A stretch of 52,161 nucleotides of DNA from Clostridia bacterium (GTDB lineage Bacteria; Bacillota; Clostridia; Christensenellales; Aristaeellaceae): NCBI GenBank assembly GCA_017936765.1, contig JAGBEX010000041.1:1-52161 (forward strand). Reading direction: 5' to 3'. Below the pieces are notes generated by a model. It did not search any database. It saw nothing but the letters and a program-made list of their open reading frames with translations, and was not told where the DNA came from. Each line of letters opens with the position of its first letter. Position 1 is the first letter of the stretch. Positions 40,698 to 48,530 of this stretch are shown here, piece after piece. The position numbers were made by a program, and so were the translations under genes.

Positions 40698-41408
40698 ATG
40701 TTCGTTGATATTCACCACCATCTGATCCACGGCGTGGACGATGGCCCCCAAGACTTTGAACACACGCAGCGGATGCTGATCCACGCGGCAGAGCAGGGCG
40801 TGAGCCAGATTGTGGCTACCTCCCATGCAACGCCGGGACGAGAGGCTTTCCCTGCTGAAAGATACCTGCGCCACCTGGCCCAAGCCCAGGAATGGTGCGA
40901 TGCTCAGGGATTGAACCTGTGCATCCACTCCGGGTGCGAGGTGCTGTATACTGACGAATCCCCCCGCCTGCTGAGCGAGGGACAGGTGCCGACCCTGGCG
41001 GAGACCTGGGTGACCCTGGTGGAATTCTTCCCGACAGATCCCTTCGAGCGACTGTGCCAGGCGGCGCGGCTGCTGGGCAACGAGGGCTTCACCGTGGTGA
41101 TGGCTCATGTGGAGCGCTACCGGGCGCTGCAATCCCTGAGGCGCGTGGAGGAACTGCGGGAGGAATACGGCGTGAAAATGCAGATGAACTGCAACACGCT
41201 GCTGAGCCGCAAGGGATTCCTGATGGATCGCTGGACGCGCAAGATGATCGAGAATGGCTACATCGATTTTGTGGCCTCCGATGCGCACAACACCTCCAGT
41301 CGCCCCTGCAGTATGCAGCTCTGCTACGAAGAGCTGTTTGCAAAGTATGGCGAGGAAACCGCCAATGCGCTTTGCTTTGAAAACCAGATCAAGCTATTGC
41401 AACTATAA
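40698..41408 (+). CDS. CpsB/Wzb-type PHP-domain tyrosine phosphatase
   Basis: This 236-residue metal-dependent phosphatase of the PHP family reverses phosphorylation of the BY-kinase. The metal motifs are clear: MFVDIHHHLIHGVDDGPQD at the N-terminus, ATSHATPG around residue 38, HSGCEVLY, VMAHVERYRAL near residue 135, and FVASDAHNTSSRP near residue 195. It ends the LCP-to-phosphatase run. No capsule glycosyltransferases, flippase or polymerase follow, which is unusual for this triad. Confidence 0.93.
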   Translation: MFVDIHHHLIHGVDDGPQDFEHTQRMLIHAAEQGVSQIVATSHATPGREAFPAERYLRHLAQAQEWCDAQGLNLCIHSGCEVLYTDESPRLLSEGQVPTLAETWVTLVEFFPTDPFERLCQAARLLGNEGFTVVMAHVERYRALQSLRRVEELREEYGVKMQMNCNTLLSRKGFLMDRWTRKMIENGYIDFVASDAHNTSSRPCSMQLCYEELFAKYGEETANALCFENQIKLLQL

Positions 41409-41411
41409 GAG

Positions 41412-41442
41412 AAAAGAGAAGCCGATGGCTTCTCTTTTTTTA
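41412..41442. terminator. Bidirectional terminator
   Basis: AGAGAAGCC-GAT-GGCTTCTCT (41415-41435) is flanked by A-rich sequence on the left and a seven-T run on the right. It lies between converging genes. Confidence 0.9.
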
Positions 41443-41450
41443 CTCCATGG

Positions 41451-41639
41451 TCAAAGGTCGCGGGGGTCGATTTGCAGGTGATTGCAGATCTGCACCACCA
41501 CATCGAAGGAGGCACCGCCGATGCCCCGGGAGAGCAGCGTGAGCAGGGTGCTGTAGGGGATGTTGGCCTCCAGGGCGAACTGACGCAAGCTGGGGTAGCG
41601 GTCAAGGATGGTCTTGCGCAGCGCCCACTCCCGGGTCAT
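41451..41639 (-). CDS. Small XRE-like helix-turn-helix protein
   Basis: The 62-residue protein is a single helix-turn-helix unit: LRQFALEANIPYSTLLTLLS matches the XRE helix 2-turn-helix 3 pattern, followed by DVVVQICNHLQIDPRDL as in Cro/CI-type domains. It has no effector domain. The start (41639) overlaps the stop of the DeoR-family gene by four bases (ATGA), so it is made from the same mRNA. Regulatory partner or DNA-binding cofactor are both possible. Confidence 0.8.
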   Translation of the reverse strand: MTREWALRKTILDRYPSLRQFALEANIPYSTLLTLLSRGIGGASFDVVVQICNHLQIDPRDL

Positions 41640-42412
41640 TGGGGTGCCTCCACGGTGGTGACGGCCAGGCCAAGCTCCTCCAGGGCGATGCGCTGCTCGT
41701 CCAGGCAATCCCAGTCGGTGATGAGCGTATCGAAGTCAGCGGCGTCGCAGACCTTGATGAAGGAATCCACACCGATCTTGCTGCCGGGCAGCAGCAGGAC
41801 TTTGCGGCGGCTGTTGCGAATCACAGCGCGCTGGAAGGCGGCGGTTTCGTCGGTGCCGTTGGACAGGCCGAAGGATGCCGTCAGTCCGCCGCCGGTGATG
41901 AAGCACAGGTCGAAGTGCATCCGGCTGACAAACTCCGTGGCCAGGCTGTCCACCAGGGAGCCGCTCTGGCGCATCTTGCCTCCGGCCAGGTAGACCTCCA
42001 CGTTGGCGAAGGGGCGCAGCGCCTTGGCGATGTCCACGGAGTTGACCACCAGGGTGTAGGGGATGTCTGTGGGCAGGAAACTGGTCATGATGTGGCCGAA
42101 GGAGCCGCCGGTGAGGTAGATGCAGTCGTGCTTGCGGATCAAGCTGGCGGCGGTGCGGGCGATCTCGCGATAGTTGTCATAAACGGGCATGGTGGCAAAA
42201 TCGCGGTCAAGGGGCGGACGCACGCTGACCTGCTGGGGCAGGATGGCGCCGCCGTGGGTGCGCTTGCACAGGCCCTGGCGCTCCAGCTGGGTCAGGTCGC
42301 GACGGGCGGACTCCACGGAAATGCCGTAGGTTTCAGCAATATCGGCCACGGTGACCGTGCCGGATTGCTTCAGCGTTTCGATGATCTGGTGGTGGCGTTC
42401 TTCCATAAACAT
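41636..42412 (-). CDS. DeoR-family transcriptional regulator
   Basis: This 258-residue regulator has an N-terminal DeoR helix-turn-helix (TVTVADIAETYGISVESARRD) followed by LERQGLCKRTHGGAIL, the family signature. The C-terminal sensor domain is of the phosphosugar-binding DeoRC type (IYLTGGSFGHIM, ATEFVSRMHFDLCFITGGGL, LLLPGSKIG). Such proteins usually repress sugar or nucleoside catabolic genes and respond to phosphorylated sugars. The start at 42412 has GAGGTG upstream. A 28-base palindrome lies over its own promoter start region, so autoregulation is likely. No clear target operon is adjacent; deoB and the nucleoside phosphorylase lie 3 kb away. Confidence 0.92.
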   Translation of the reverse strand: MFMEERHHQIIETLKQSGTVTVADIAETYGISVESARRDLTQLERQGLCKRTHGGAILPQQVSVRPPLDRDFATMPVYDNYREIARTAASLIRKHDCIYLTGGSFGHIMTSFLPTDIPYTLVVNSVDIAKALRPFANVEVYLAGGKMRQSGSLVDSLATEFVSRMHFDLCFITGGGLTASFGLSNGTDETAAFQRAVIRNSRRKVLLLPGSKIGVDSFIKVCDAADFDTLITDWDCLDEQRIALEELGLAVTTVEAPQ

Positions 42413-42435
42413 GGGTATATCACCTCTATGAAAAA

Positions 42436-42463
42436 ATGATGCTATCGAATTCGACAGCATCAT
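42436..42463. promoter_or_regulatory. 28-base palindrome, probable DeoR-family operator
   Basis: ATGATGCT and AGCATCAT flank TCGAATTCGA; only one symmetric pair (A/C) breaks the dyad. Its centre lies at about +5 relative to the predicted transcription start of the regulator gene. Confidence 0.7.
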
Positions 42464-42490
42464 CATACAACATAAACGGGAACAAATCAA
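42462..42490 (-). promoter_or_regulatory. sigma-A promoter for the DeoR-family gene
   Basis: On the minus strand TTGATT (42490-42485) and TATGAT (42467-42462) are 17 bases apart. The operator palindrome begins at the -10 box. Confidence 0.7.
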
Positions 42491-42517
42491 TAGAAACGGC
42501 AATCGGATTTGCGCGTA

Positions 42518-43207
42518 TCAGAAGAGTGCGGACAGCGGCACATAGGCCATGGGGATGAAGATGGCGGGCAGCAGGTTGCCCACGGAAAGGTGCTTGTCGT
42601 AGAGCATATTCAGGCCGATGCCGATGATCAGCAGGCTGCCCACGGCGGACATCTCGTTGATGATGGGATCGGTGAGGATGGGGGCGATCCAGGTAGCCAG
42701 CAGGGCAATAGCGCCCTGATACACCAGCACCGCCAGGGCAGAGAGGCCCACGCCTGCGCCCAGGGTGCTGGCGAAGAAGATGGCGGACACGCCGTCCAGG
42801 GCGGCCTTGGCGATGAGGGTGGAGTGGTCGCCCCGCAGACCGCTGTCCATGGAGCCGACGATGGCCATGGCACCCACGCAATACACCAGCGAGGCGGTGA
42901 CGAAGCCCTTGGCAAAGGTGGAATCGTTGCGGCCGTGGAGGAGCTTGCGCTCGGCATAGGCGCCCAGCTGATCCAGCCGATGCTCGATGTTCACGGCGCT
43001 GCCAAGCAGGCCGCCCACCACCATACTGACGATGACGCACATGGTATCGCCGGTCTTGATGGCGCCGCTGACGCCGATCAGCACCACGCACAGGGCGAGA
43101 CCCTGCATCACGGTTTCCCGCATACGCTCCGGAATGCCCTTGCGCAGGAGAAGCCCCAGGGCGGTGCCTGCAAGAATAGCGACAGTATTGATAAGCGTTC
43201 CGATCAT
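42518..43207 (-). CDS. DUF554 (YdfK-like) integral membrane protein
   Basis: The 229-residue protein has about seven hydrophobic segments and the DUF554 pattern: MIGTLINTVAILAGTALGLL at the N-terminus, ALCVVLIGVSGAIK, VGGLLGSAVNIEHRLDQLG, then FVTASLVYCVGAMAIVGSMD. The family probably transports an unidentified solute. ATG at 43207 was preferred to TTG at 43225, which lies inside the terminator of the ribosomal protein operon. Ribosome site is weak. Confidence 0.88.
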   Translation of the reverse strand: MIGTLINTVAILAGTALGLLLRKGIPERMRETVMQGLALCVVLIGVSGAIKTGDTMCVIVSMVVGGLLGSAVNIEHRLDQLGAYAERKLLHGRNDSTFAKGFVTASLVYCVGAMAIVGSMDSGLRGDHSTLIAKAALDGVSAIFFASTLGAGVGLSALAVLVYQGAIALLATWIAPILTDPIINEMSAVGSLLIIGIGLNMLYDKHLSVGNLLPAIFIPMAYVPLSALF

Positions 43208-43221
43208 AAACAACACTTCTT

Positions 43222-43256
43222 TCAAATTGAAAATGCCTGTCCGGGTGGACAGGCAT
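43222..43256 (-). terminator. Terminator of the rplU-prp-rpmA operon
   Basis: ATGCCTGTCC pairs with GGACAGGCAT (43233-43242 with 43247-43256) around a four-base loop; the minus strand continues TTTTCAATTTG. Confidence 0.8.
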
Positions 43257-43271
43257 CAGGAGACCTTGACA

Positions 43272-43568
43272 TTACTGGGCGACAGTCTCAACAGGGTACA
43301 CGGACACCTGCTTCTTGTCGCGGCCCAGGCGCTCGAAACGAACAACGCCGTCCACCAGAGCGAACAGGGTGTCGTCCTTGCCCTTGCCGACGTTCACGCC
43401 GGGATGGATCTTGGTACCACGCTGACGGACCAGAATGTTGCCGGCCAGGGAGAACTGACCATCGGCACGCTTCGGGCCCAGGCGCTTGGATTCGCTGTCA
43501 CGGCCGTTACGGGTAGAACCCATACCTTTCTTGTGAGCGAATTGCTGCAGATTGAGCTTAATCATCAT
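43272..43568 (-). CDS. rpmA: 50S ribosomal protein L27
   Basis: L27 lies near the peptidyl transferase centre. The 98-residue protein has the Firmicute form: an N-terminal extension [10 protein letters not shown] before [21 protein letters not shown]. In this clade the protease Prp must cut after the Phe in LNLQxF|A to expose the mature N-terminus, and prp is the neighbouring gene. ATG 43565 is an equally acceptable start three bases downstream. GGAGG lies upstream. Confidence 0.97.
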   Translation of the reverse strand: MMIKLNLQQFAHKKGMGSTRNGRDSESKRLGPKRADGQFSLAGNILVRQRGTKIHPGVNVGKGKDDTLFALVDGVVRFERLGRDKKQVSVYPVETVAQ

Positions 43569-43909
43569 TTTTTCCTCCAATCTTGTATGGAAAGGTTGAC
43601 ATCTTGGGGAAACTGCTCTGCCACATCCTTGAGGCCCTGATGCAGGAAGCCGAAGAGGACTTGTGCATCGTGCATGGCTTCAGGGGAGAGGGAGGCGGGG
43701 AGGCGGAAGTGCAGCGCGCCGGATTCGTTTTCCAGAATCTCGGGAATGATGCCGCACACGCTTTCCAGGCTGTTGGCACAGGTGGCACCCAGAATGGAGA
43801 CCGCTGCGCAAACGATGTCGTAGCCTTCCTCGGCATAGTCGGAATGACCTTTGGCAGAGTAACCGGTGATGTGTCCATCAACACCCCGGTAGAGGATGGC
43901 GCGGATCAT
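43565..43909 (-). CDS. prp: Ribosomal-processing cysteine protease Prp
   Basis: This 114-residue cysteine protease of the Prp/YsxB family removes the N-terminal extension of L27. The catalytic His is in [20 protein letters not shown] and the catalytic Cys in IVCAAVS, about a dozen residues apart as in the family. It starts in one-base overlap with the rplU stop and overlaps rpmA by four bases, so the three genes are tightly coupled in the order L21, Prp, L27. Confidence 0.95.
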   Translation of the reverse strand: MIRAILYRGVDGHITGYSAKGHSDYAEEGYDIVCAAVSILGATCANSLESVCGIIPEILENESGALHFRLPASLSPEAMHDAQVLFGFLHQGLKDVAEQFPQDVNLSIQDWRKK

Positions 43910-44214
43910 TACGCGTTGATCGCGGTGATCTCCACCTTGGTGTAGGGCTGACGGTGGCCGGCCTTACGATGATAGTTCTTCTTGCTCTTGTACTTGTAGA
44001 TCACGATCTTCTCGCCCTTGACCTGAGCAACGACCTTGCCCTCGACCTTGGCGCCCTCGACCACGGGATTGCCGACCTTCACTTCTTCGCCGCCAATCAT
44101 CAGCACGTCGAAGGAAATGGTGGAATCCACATCCTGGTTGACCTTCTCGATGTAGATCACATCGCCCTGGGAAACGCGGTATTGCTTGCCACCCGTTGCA
44201 ATGATAGCATACAT
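43909..44214 (-). CDS. rplU: 50S ribosomal protein L21
   Basis: L21 binds 23S rRNA. The 101-residue protein has the full signature: [66 protein letters not shown]. The start at 44214 follows AGGAGG. The leader of about 84 bases from the promoter at 44305-44333 is long enough for the autoregulatory L21 leader known in Firmicutes; a GTGCGCAAGCAC hairpin is visible at about 44262-44273. Confidence 0.97.
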   Translation of the reverse strand: MYAIIATGGKQYRVSQGDVIYIEKVNQDVDSTISFDVLMIGGEEVKVGNPVVEGAKVEGKVVAQVKGEKIVIYKYKSKKNYHRKAGHRQPYTKVEITAINA

Positions 44215-44304
44215 GGTGCAGCACCTCCTGAAATTTACTCGCCGGGCCATGAGGTTGTGCTTGCGCACATTTGGACAGACCTCTCCCGAGCGGCTTACCG
44301 AATT

Positions 44305-44333
44305 ATTCTATCATGGGTGGTCCCCCGTGTCAA
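44305..44333 (-). promoter_or_regulatory. sigma-A promoter for rplU-prp-rpmA
   Basis: On the minus strand a perfect TTGACA (44333-44328) and TAGAAT (44310-44305) are 17 bases apart. Confidence 0.85.
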
Positions 44334-44367
44334 GGGAAATGCGGCGATTTTTCAAGAAAATTCGAGG

Positions 44368-45009
44368 TTATTCCGCCATGAAATCGTGCAGTTTGCCGGA
44401 CTTATTCAGGCAGAAGCCCTGCCAGCCGTGGTGGAGCGCCGCCTCGATATTGGCGGGGTTATCGTCGATGAAAAGGGTGCGGGCGGGGTCGAGGTGATAA
44501 CGCTCAGTAACATACTGGTAGATGGCGGGGTCGGGCTTCACCATGCCCACGCGGGAGGACACCACCAGATCATCGAACAGGGAGAAGAAACTGTGTTTGC
44601 GGCAGGCGTAGGCGAAGGGTTCGCTCATGTAGTTGGACAGCACCAGCAGCTGCTTGCCGTGAGCCTTGCAGGCGTGGAGCGCCTCAACGCCCTCCTCGAT
44701 CACGTCCTTCAGGTCGATCCAGTTGTCCAGGATGTGGCGGATGGCGGGCCGCAGCTCGGTTTCCAGGCCGACCATGGCGATCTCGGCTTCCTGGGTGGTC
44801 ACGGTGCCGTGATCCATCATCACCCAATAGGGGGAGTTGAACATTTTCACCAGCAGCTTTTCGTGCAGCTCGGTTTGGCCGGGGAACTGCTCTTCAAGGA
44901 TCTTGCGGGGTTCAAAGGAAAGCAGCACCTTGCCCACGTCGAAGATCACGGTGTCGATCTTATCCCAGGGCATTTTGGCGTATTGGTCGTCGATCATCAA
45001 ACGGATCAT
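44368..45009 (-). CDS. HAD-superfamily hydrolase, IA/YihX-like
   Basis: This 213-residue phosphatase has IFDVGKVLLSF (motif I, with Gly in place of the second Asp, as in YihX-type HADs), LLVLSNYMSEP (motif II Ser), VKPDPAIYQY (motif III Lys) and LFIDDNPANIEAA (motif IV acidic pair). The helical cap is of the C1 type. Sugar phosphatase activity is likely, substrate unknown. The start at 45009 has GGAGGTG seven bases upstream. It faces away from deoB. Confidence 0.88.
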   Translation of the reverse strand: MIRLMIDDQYAKMPWDKIDTVIFDVGKVLLSFEPRKILEEQFPGQTELHEKLLVKMFNSPYWVMMDHGTVTTQEAEIAMVGLETELRPAIRHILDNWIDLKDVIEEGVEALHACKAHGKQLLVLSNYMSEPFAYACRKHSFFSLFDDLVVSSRVGMVKPDPAIYQYVTERYHLDPARTLFIDDNPANIEAALHHGWQGFCLNKSGKLHDFMAE

Positions 45010-45031
45010 CTTTCGCACCTCCATTGATGAA

Positions 45032-45060
45032 AGCATACGCCAGGATGAAAGAAAAATCAA
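45032..45060 (-). promoter_or_regulatory. sigma-A promoter for the HAD gene
   Basis: On the minus strand TTGATT (45060-45055) and TATGCT (45037-45032) have a 17-base spacer. It is back-to-back with the deoB promoter. Confidence 0.6.
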
Positions 45061-45067
45061 GCCGGAC

Positions 45068-45096
45068 TTTTCATTTCGGGGAAAATCGTGTACAAT
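45068..45096 (+). promoter_or_regulatory. Probable promoter for deoB
   Basis: TACAAT (45091-45096) is preceded at 17 bases by TTTTCA, a weak -35 box. Only eight bases separate it from the divergent HAD promoter. Confidence 0.45.
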
Positions 45097-45118
45097 AGAT
45101 GCAAGGAGTGTGATCCTG

Positions 45119-46276
45119 ATGAAAAGAGTATTTATCACCGTTTTGGATGGCGCGGGCGCGGGCTGGCTGCCCGATGCTGCGCAATATGGCGACGAGGGTG
45201 CGTCCACCATTGCCCATGTGATCGAAAAGTGCCACCCCAGCCTGCCCAACATGGCCAAGCTGGGTCTGGGACACATTGAGGCCCTGGGCTATCCCAAGGA
45301 CGAGAAGGCCGTGGGCGCCTTTGGCCGCAGCCTGGAAAAGAGCGCGGGCAAGGACACCACCACCGGCCATTGGGAGATCAGCGGCCTGCACCTGGCAAAG
45401 CCTTTCCCCACCTTCATCAACTTCCCCCAGGACTTTATCGAGGCCTATGAGAAGGCCATCGGCCACAAGGTCATTGGCAACAAGCCTGCCTCCGGCACCG
45501 CCATTCTGGAGGAGTTGGGGCCGGAGCATGTGGCGAACCGTACGCCCATTGTGTACACCTCGGCGGACAGCGTGTTCCAGATCGCCTGCCATGAGGACGT
45601 GTTCAGCCGGGAAGAACTCTACGAATTCTGCCGCATTGCCCGTGAGATGCTCCAGGGCGACCTGGGCGTGGGGCGCGTCATTGCCCGTCCCTTCATCGGC
45701 GAGCCGGGCGCTTATGTGCGCACCAGCGGCCGCAAGGACTTCTCCCTGCCGCCCTGTGGCGAGACCCTGCTGGACGTGGTGAGCAAGGCCGGTATGCAGA
45801 GCCTGGGTGTGGGCAAGATCGAGGATATCTTCGATTTCCGGGGGCTGACCGGCTCCAACCATGCCAGCGGCAACCCGGCCTGCATCGAGGCGCAGCTGGC
45901 CTACATGAAGCAGGACTTCGACGGATTGTGCTTCACCAACCTGGTGGACACGGACTCCCTCTACGGTCACCGCAACGATGTGGAAGGCTTTGCCAAGGCG
46001 CTGGAATACTTCGACCAGAAGCTGCCGGAGATCCAGAGCCTGATGGGGGAGGGCGACCTGCTGATCGTCACCGCCGACCACGGGTGCGATCCCACCTATC
46101 CCGGCACCGACCACACCAGGGAGCATATCCCGCTCTTGGTATGGCACCCCGGCATGAAGGCGCTGACCGACCTGGGTACCCGCACCACCTATGCGGACAT
46201 CGCGGCCACCGCAGCCGAATGGCTGGGGCTGCCGGAGCGATTCAACGCCACGTCCTTCTGCGACAAGCTGAAATAA
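45119..46276 (+). CDS. deoB: Phosphopentomutase
   Basis: DeoB interconverts (deoxy)ribose 1- and 5-phosphates. The 385-residue alkaline-phosphatase-superfamily enzyme has MKRVFITVLDGAGAGWLPDA with the metal Asp, GKDTTTGHWEI with the active-site Thr region, FTNLVDTDSLYGHRND, and the C-terminal metal site VTADHGCDPTYPGTDHTREH. Length is normal. AAGGAG lies ten bases upstream. It is followed by a purine nucleoside phosphorylase after 12 bases, forming a nucleoside salvage pair. Confidence 0.96.
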   Translation: MKRVFITVLDGAGAGWLPDAAQYGDEGASTIAHVIEKCHPSLPNMAKLGLGHIEALGYPKDEKAVGAFGRSLEKSAGKDTTTGHWEISGLHLAKPFPTFINFPQDFIEAYEKAIGHKVIGNKPASGTAILEELGPEHVANRTPIVYTSADSVFQIACHEDVFSREELYEFCRIAREMLQGDLGVGRVIARPFIGEPGAYVRTSGRKDFSLPPCGETLLDVVSKAGMQSLGVGKIEDIFDFRGLTGSNHASGNPACIEAQLAYMKQDFDGLCFTNLVDTDSLYGHRNDVEGFAKALEYFDQKLPEIQSLMGEGDLLIVTADHGCDPTYPGTDHTREHIPLLVWHPGMKALTDLGTRTTYADIAATAAEWLGLPERFNATSFCDKLK

Positions 46277-46288
46277 GGAGAGATCGAT

Positions 46289-47107
46289 ATGGTTACGTAT
46301 GAGAAGATCGTGAACTGCGCCGAGGCCATCCGCAGCGCCGTGGGCGGCGCGGAGATCGGCGTGGTGCTGGGCAGCGGCCTGGGCGACTATGTGGAAGCCC
46401 TGGAGGACGCCAGATACATCGACTACAAGGACATTCCCGGCTTCCCGGTGTCCACCGCCCCCGGCCACGAGGGCCGCTGGTGGACGGGCAAGCTCCACGG
46501 CAAGACTGTGTGCATGATGCAGGGCCGCCTCCATGCCTACGAGGGCTACGACCTGGATCTGATCACCATGCCCATCCGCATCATGAAGCTGCTGGGCGTT
46601 GAAACGCTGATCCTCACCAATGCGGCGGGCGGCGTGAACGAGACCTTCAAGCCCGGCACGCTGATGATTTTGACGGACTGCATCAACTTCTCCGGCAAGA
46701 ATCCCCTCACCGGCCCCAACATGGACGAGTTCGGCCCCCGCTTCCCGGATATGACCTACGCCTATGCGCCGGAGCTGATCGACCTGTGCGAAAAGCAGGC
46801 GGAGAAGATTGGCGCGGACTGCGTGCGCAAGGGCGTGTACATGTGGTTCAACGGCCCCTGCTATGAGACCCCGGCGGAGATCCGCCTGGCCCGCGTTTGC
46901 GGCGCGGATGCGGTGGGTATGTCCACCGTGCCGGAGACCATCATCGCCAACCATTGCGGCATGAAGGTGCTGGGCGTGAGCTGCATCACCAACATGGCGG
47001 CGGGCATCCTGAACCAGAAGCTGGATCACTCAGAGGTGGTGGAGGTCGCCAACCGGGTGAAGGCCACCTTCCGGCAGCTGCTGGACGCTACCATTGAGGC
47101 CATGTAA
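46289..47107 (+). CDS. Purine nucleoside phosphorylase
   Basis: This 272-residue trimeric-type (PNP-II) enzyme splits purine nucleosides with phosphate into base and ribose 1-phosphate, which DeoB then uses. Motifs are VVLGSGLGDY (phosphate binding), GRLHAYEGYD, ILTNAAGGVNETFKPG, WFNGPCYETPAEIR and VGMSTVPETIIANHCGMKVLG. Glu and Asn positions suit 6-oxopurines such as inosine or guanosine. The start follows AAGGAG closely. It ends in a terminator that overlaps the dacF ribosome site. Confidence 0.95.
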   Translation: MVTYEKIVNCAEAIRSAVGGAEIGVVLGSGLGDYVEALEDARYIDYKDIPGFPVSTAPGHEGRWWTGKLHGKTVCMMQGRLHAYEGYDLDLITMPIRIMKLLGVETLILTNAAGGVNETFKPGTLMILTDCINFSGKNPLTGPNMDEFGPRFPDMTYAYAPELIDLCEKQAEKIGADCVRKGVYMWFNGPCYETPAEIRLARVCGADAVGMSTVPETIIANHCGMKVLGVSCITNMAAGILNQKLDHSEVVEVANRVKATFRQLLDATIEAM

Positions 47108-47124
47108 ACAATTTCCATGCAAGC

Positions 47125-47172
47125 ATCCCTCTTCCCAAGGCCACACTATGGCCAAAGGAAGGGGGATTTTTT
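47125..47172 (+). terminator. Terminator whose 3' arm contains the dacF ribosome site
   Basis: ATCCCTCTTCC (47125-47135) pairs over 11 positions with GGAAGGGGGAT (47158-47168), with an inner GGCCA/TGGCC stem, followed by six T. The GGAAGGGGG arm is also the only ribosome site for dacF, ten bases from its ATG. Confidence 0.85.
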
Positions 47173-47175
47173 GAT

Positions 47176-48330
47176 ATGAAGAGATGGAAGCGGGTCACGG
47201 CGGCGCTCCTGTGCCTGAGCCTGTGGATCCCTTTTGCCGGGGCGGCGCTGGAGGATGGCACCCCCATGGAGCTGACCACGCCCTCGGCCATATTGGCCGA
47301 AACGGCCACCGGCACGGTGATCTTTGAGAAGGACGCGGATGTGCGGCGGGAGGCGGCGTCCATCACCAAGATGATGACGGCGCTATTGGTGCTGGAGGCC
47401 CTTGAACGGGGCGACGTGCAGCTGGAGGATCAGGTCACCGTGAGCAGCCATGCGGCTGGGCAGAAGGGCAGCCAGGCGCTGCTGGACCAAAGTGCCAGCT
47501 ACTCGGTGGAGGATCTGTTGCGCACCACCATCATGGCCAGTGCCAACGACAGCGCCGTGGCCCTGGCGGAGAAGCTCTGCGGCAGCGAGGAGGCCTTTGT
47601 GCAGCGGATGAACCAGCGAGCGCAGGAGCTGGGCATGGCCAACACCTGCTATGTGAATGCCACGGGCTATCCCCAGGAGGGCCAGTACACCACCGCCCGG
47701 GACGTGATGACGCTCTCCTGCGAGGTGGCCAAGCACCCGCAGTATCATAAATACGCCAGCGTGTGGATCGATACCCTGACCCACCCCGGCGGCCGGGTCA
47801 CCGACCTGACCAACACCAACCGGCTGGTGCGGTTCTACGAGGGTTGCGACGGCTTCAAGACTGGCTCCACCGATGCAGCGAAGTATTGCCTGGCGGCCAC
47901 CGCCGAGAAGAATGGTATGCGCCTGGTGGCTGTGGTGCTGGGGACGCCCAACTCCCAGACCCGCTTCAACGAGGCGCGGAGTATGCTGGACTACGGCTTT
48001 GCCAACTACCAGCGCACGGTGATCGCCAACAAGGGCGATCTGCTGGGGGAGAGCCTGCCTGTGAAGGGCGGCAGTGCCGAAGAGGTGGAGCTGATGCTGG
48101 GCAGCGGGCTGAGTATGCTGCTGCGAATGGGTCAGCAAAGCGGGCTGAAGCTGGAGCTGGCGCTGCCGGAGAGCGTGGAGGCACCCATTGCCGCAGGGGA
48201 TGTGCTGGGCATGGTGAATGTGCTGCTGGAGGGGAAGCTGATCGCCAAGCTGAACTGCGTGGCAGCCTGTGATGTGCCAAGGCCCGGGTTCATTGAGGGA
48301 TTGTACCGGATACTGAACAACTGGCGGTGA
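47176..48330 (+). CDS. dacF: D-alanyl-D-alanine carboxypeptidase (DacF-type PBP)
   Basis: This low-molecular-weight penicillin-binding protein removes the terminal D-Ala of peptidoglycan stems. The 384-residue protein has a signal peptide (LLCLSLWIPFAGA), then the S11 triad: Ser62-x-x-Lys65 in SITK, Ser123-Ala-Asn in MASANDS, and Lys228-Thr-Gly in GFKTGSTD. A C-terminal beta-rich PBP5-like domain follows, ending in an amphipathic FIEGLYRILNNW that could bind the membrane. The start codon sits right after the upstream terminator. Confidence 0.95.
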   Translation: MKRWKRVTAALLCLSLWIPFAGAALEDGTPMELTTPSAILAETATGTVIFEKDADVRREAASITKMMTALLVLEALERGDVQLEDQVTVSSHAAGQKGSQALLDQSASYSVEDLLRTTIMASANDSAVALAEKLCGSEEAFVQRMNQRAQELGMANTCYVNATGYPQEGQYTTARDVMTLSCEVAKHPQYHKYASVWIDTLTHPGGRVTDLTNTNRLVRFYEGCDGFKTGSTDAAKYCLAATAEKNGMRLVAVVLGTPNSQTRFNEARSMLDYGFANYQRTVIANKGDLLGESLPVKGGSAEEVELMLGSGLSMLLRMGQQSGLKLELALPESVEAPIAAGDVLGMVNVLLEGKLIAKLNCVAACDVPRPGFIEGLYRILNNWR

Positions 48331-48357
48331 GGGATGCAGGGATGCATCCCTTTTTTT
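48330..48357 (+). terminator. Terminator of dacF
   Basis: AGGGATGCA-GGGA-TGCATCCCT, followed by six more T. It starts at the dacF stop codon. Confidence 0.9.
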
Positions 48358-48360
48358 CGG

Positions 48361-48442
48361 CCATCACCGAGGCAAGCTCGGTGCTGGCTACACTTCGGTC
48401 AATGCAAGCATTGACCTCGTTAGTCGGGGCGCGTGCCCCGAC
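48361..48442 (+). repeat. GGCTACACTT three-hairpin element, copy 2
   Basis: Hairpins are CCGAG-GCAAG-CTCGG (48367-48381), GGTCAATGC-AA-GCATTGACC (48397-48416) and GTCGGGGC-GCGT-GCCCCGAC (48423-48442), joined by TGGCTACACTT and TCGTTA linkers. The same order, loops and linkers occur on the minus strand at 6932-6846. Confidence 0.8.
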
Positions 48443-48483
48443 CTTTTCTCATGGAATTCTAATACATCATCGATGAATATACC

Positions 48484-48512
48484 TTGACAGGCGAGGTATC
48501 TTGTTATACAAT
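48484..48512 (+). promoter_or_regulatory. sigma-A promoter ahead of a 47-codon ORF
   Basis: TTGACA (48484-48489) and TACAAT (48507-48512) are spaced by 17 bases. Confidence 0.7.
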
Positions 48513-48530
48513 GCAAGCGAGGTGATCGAT

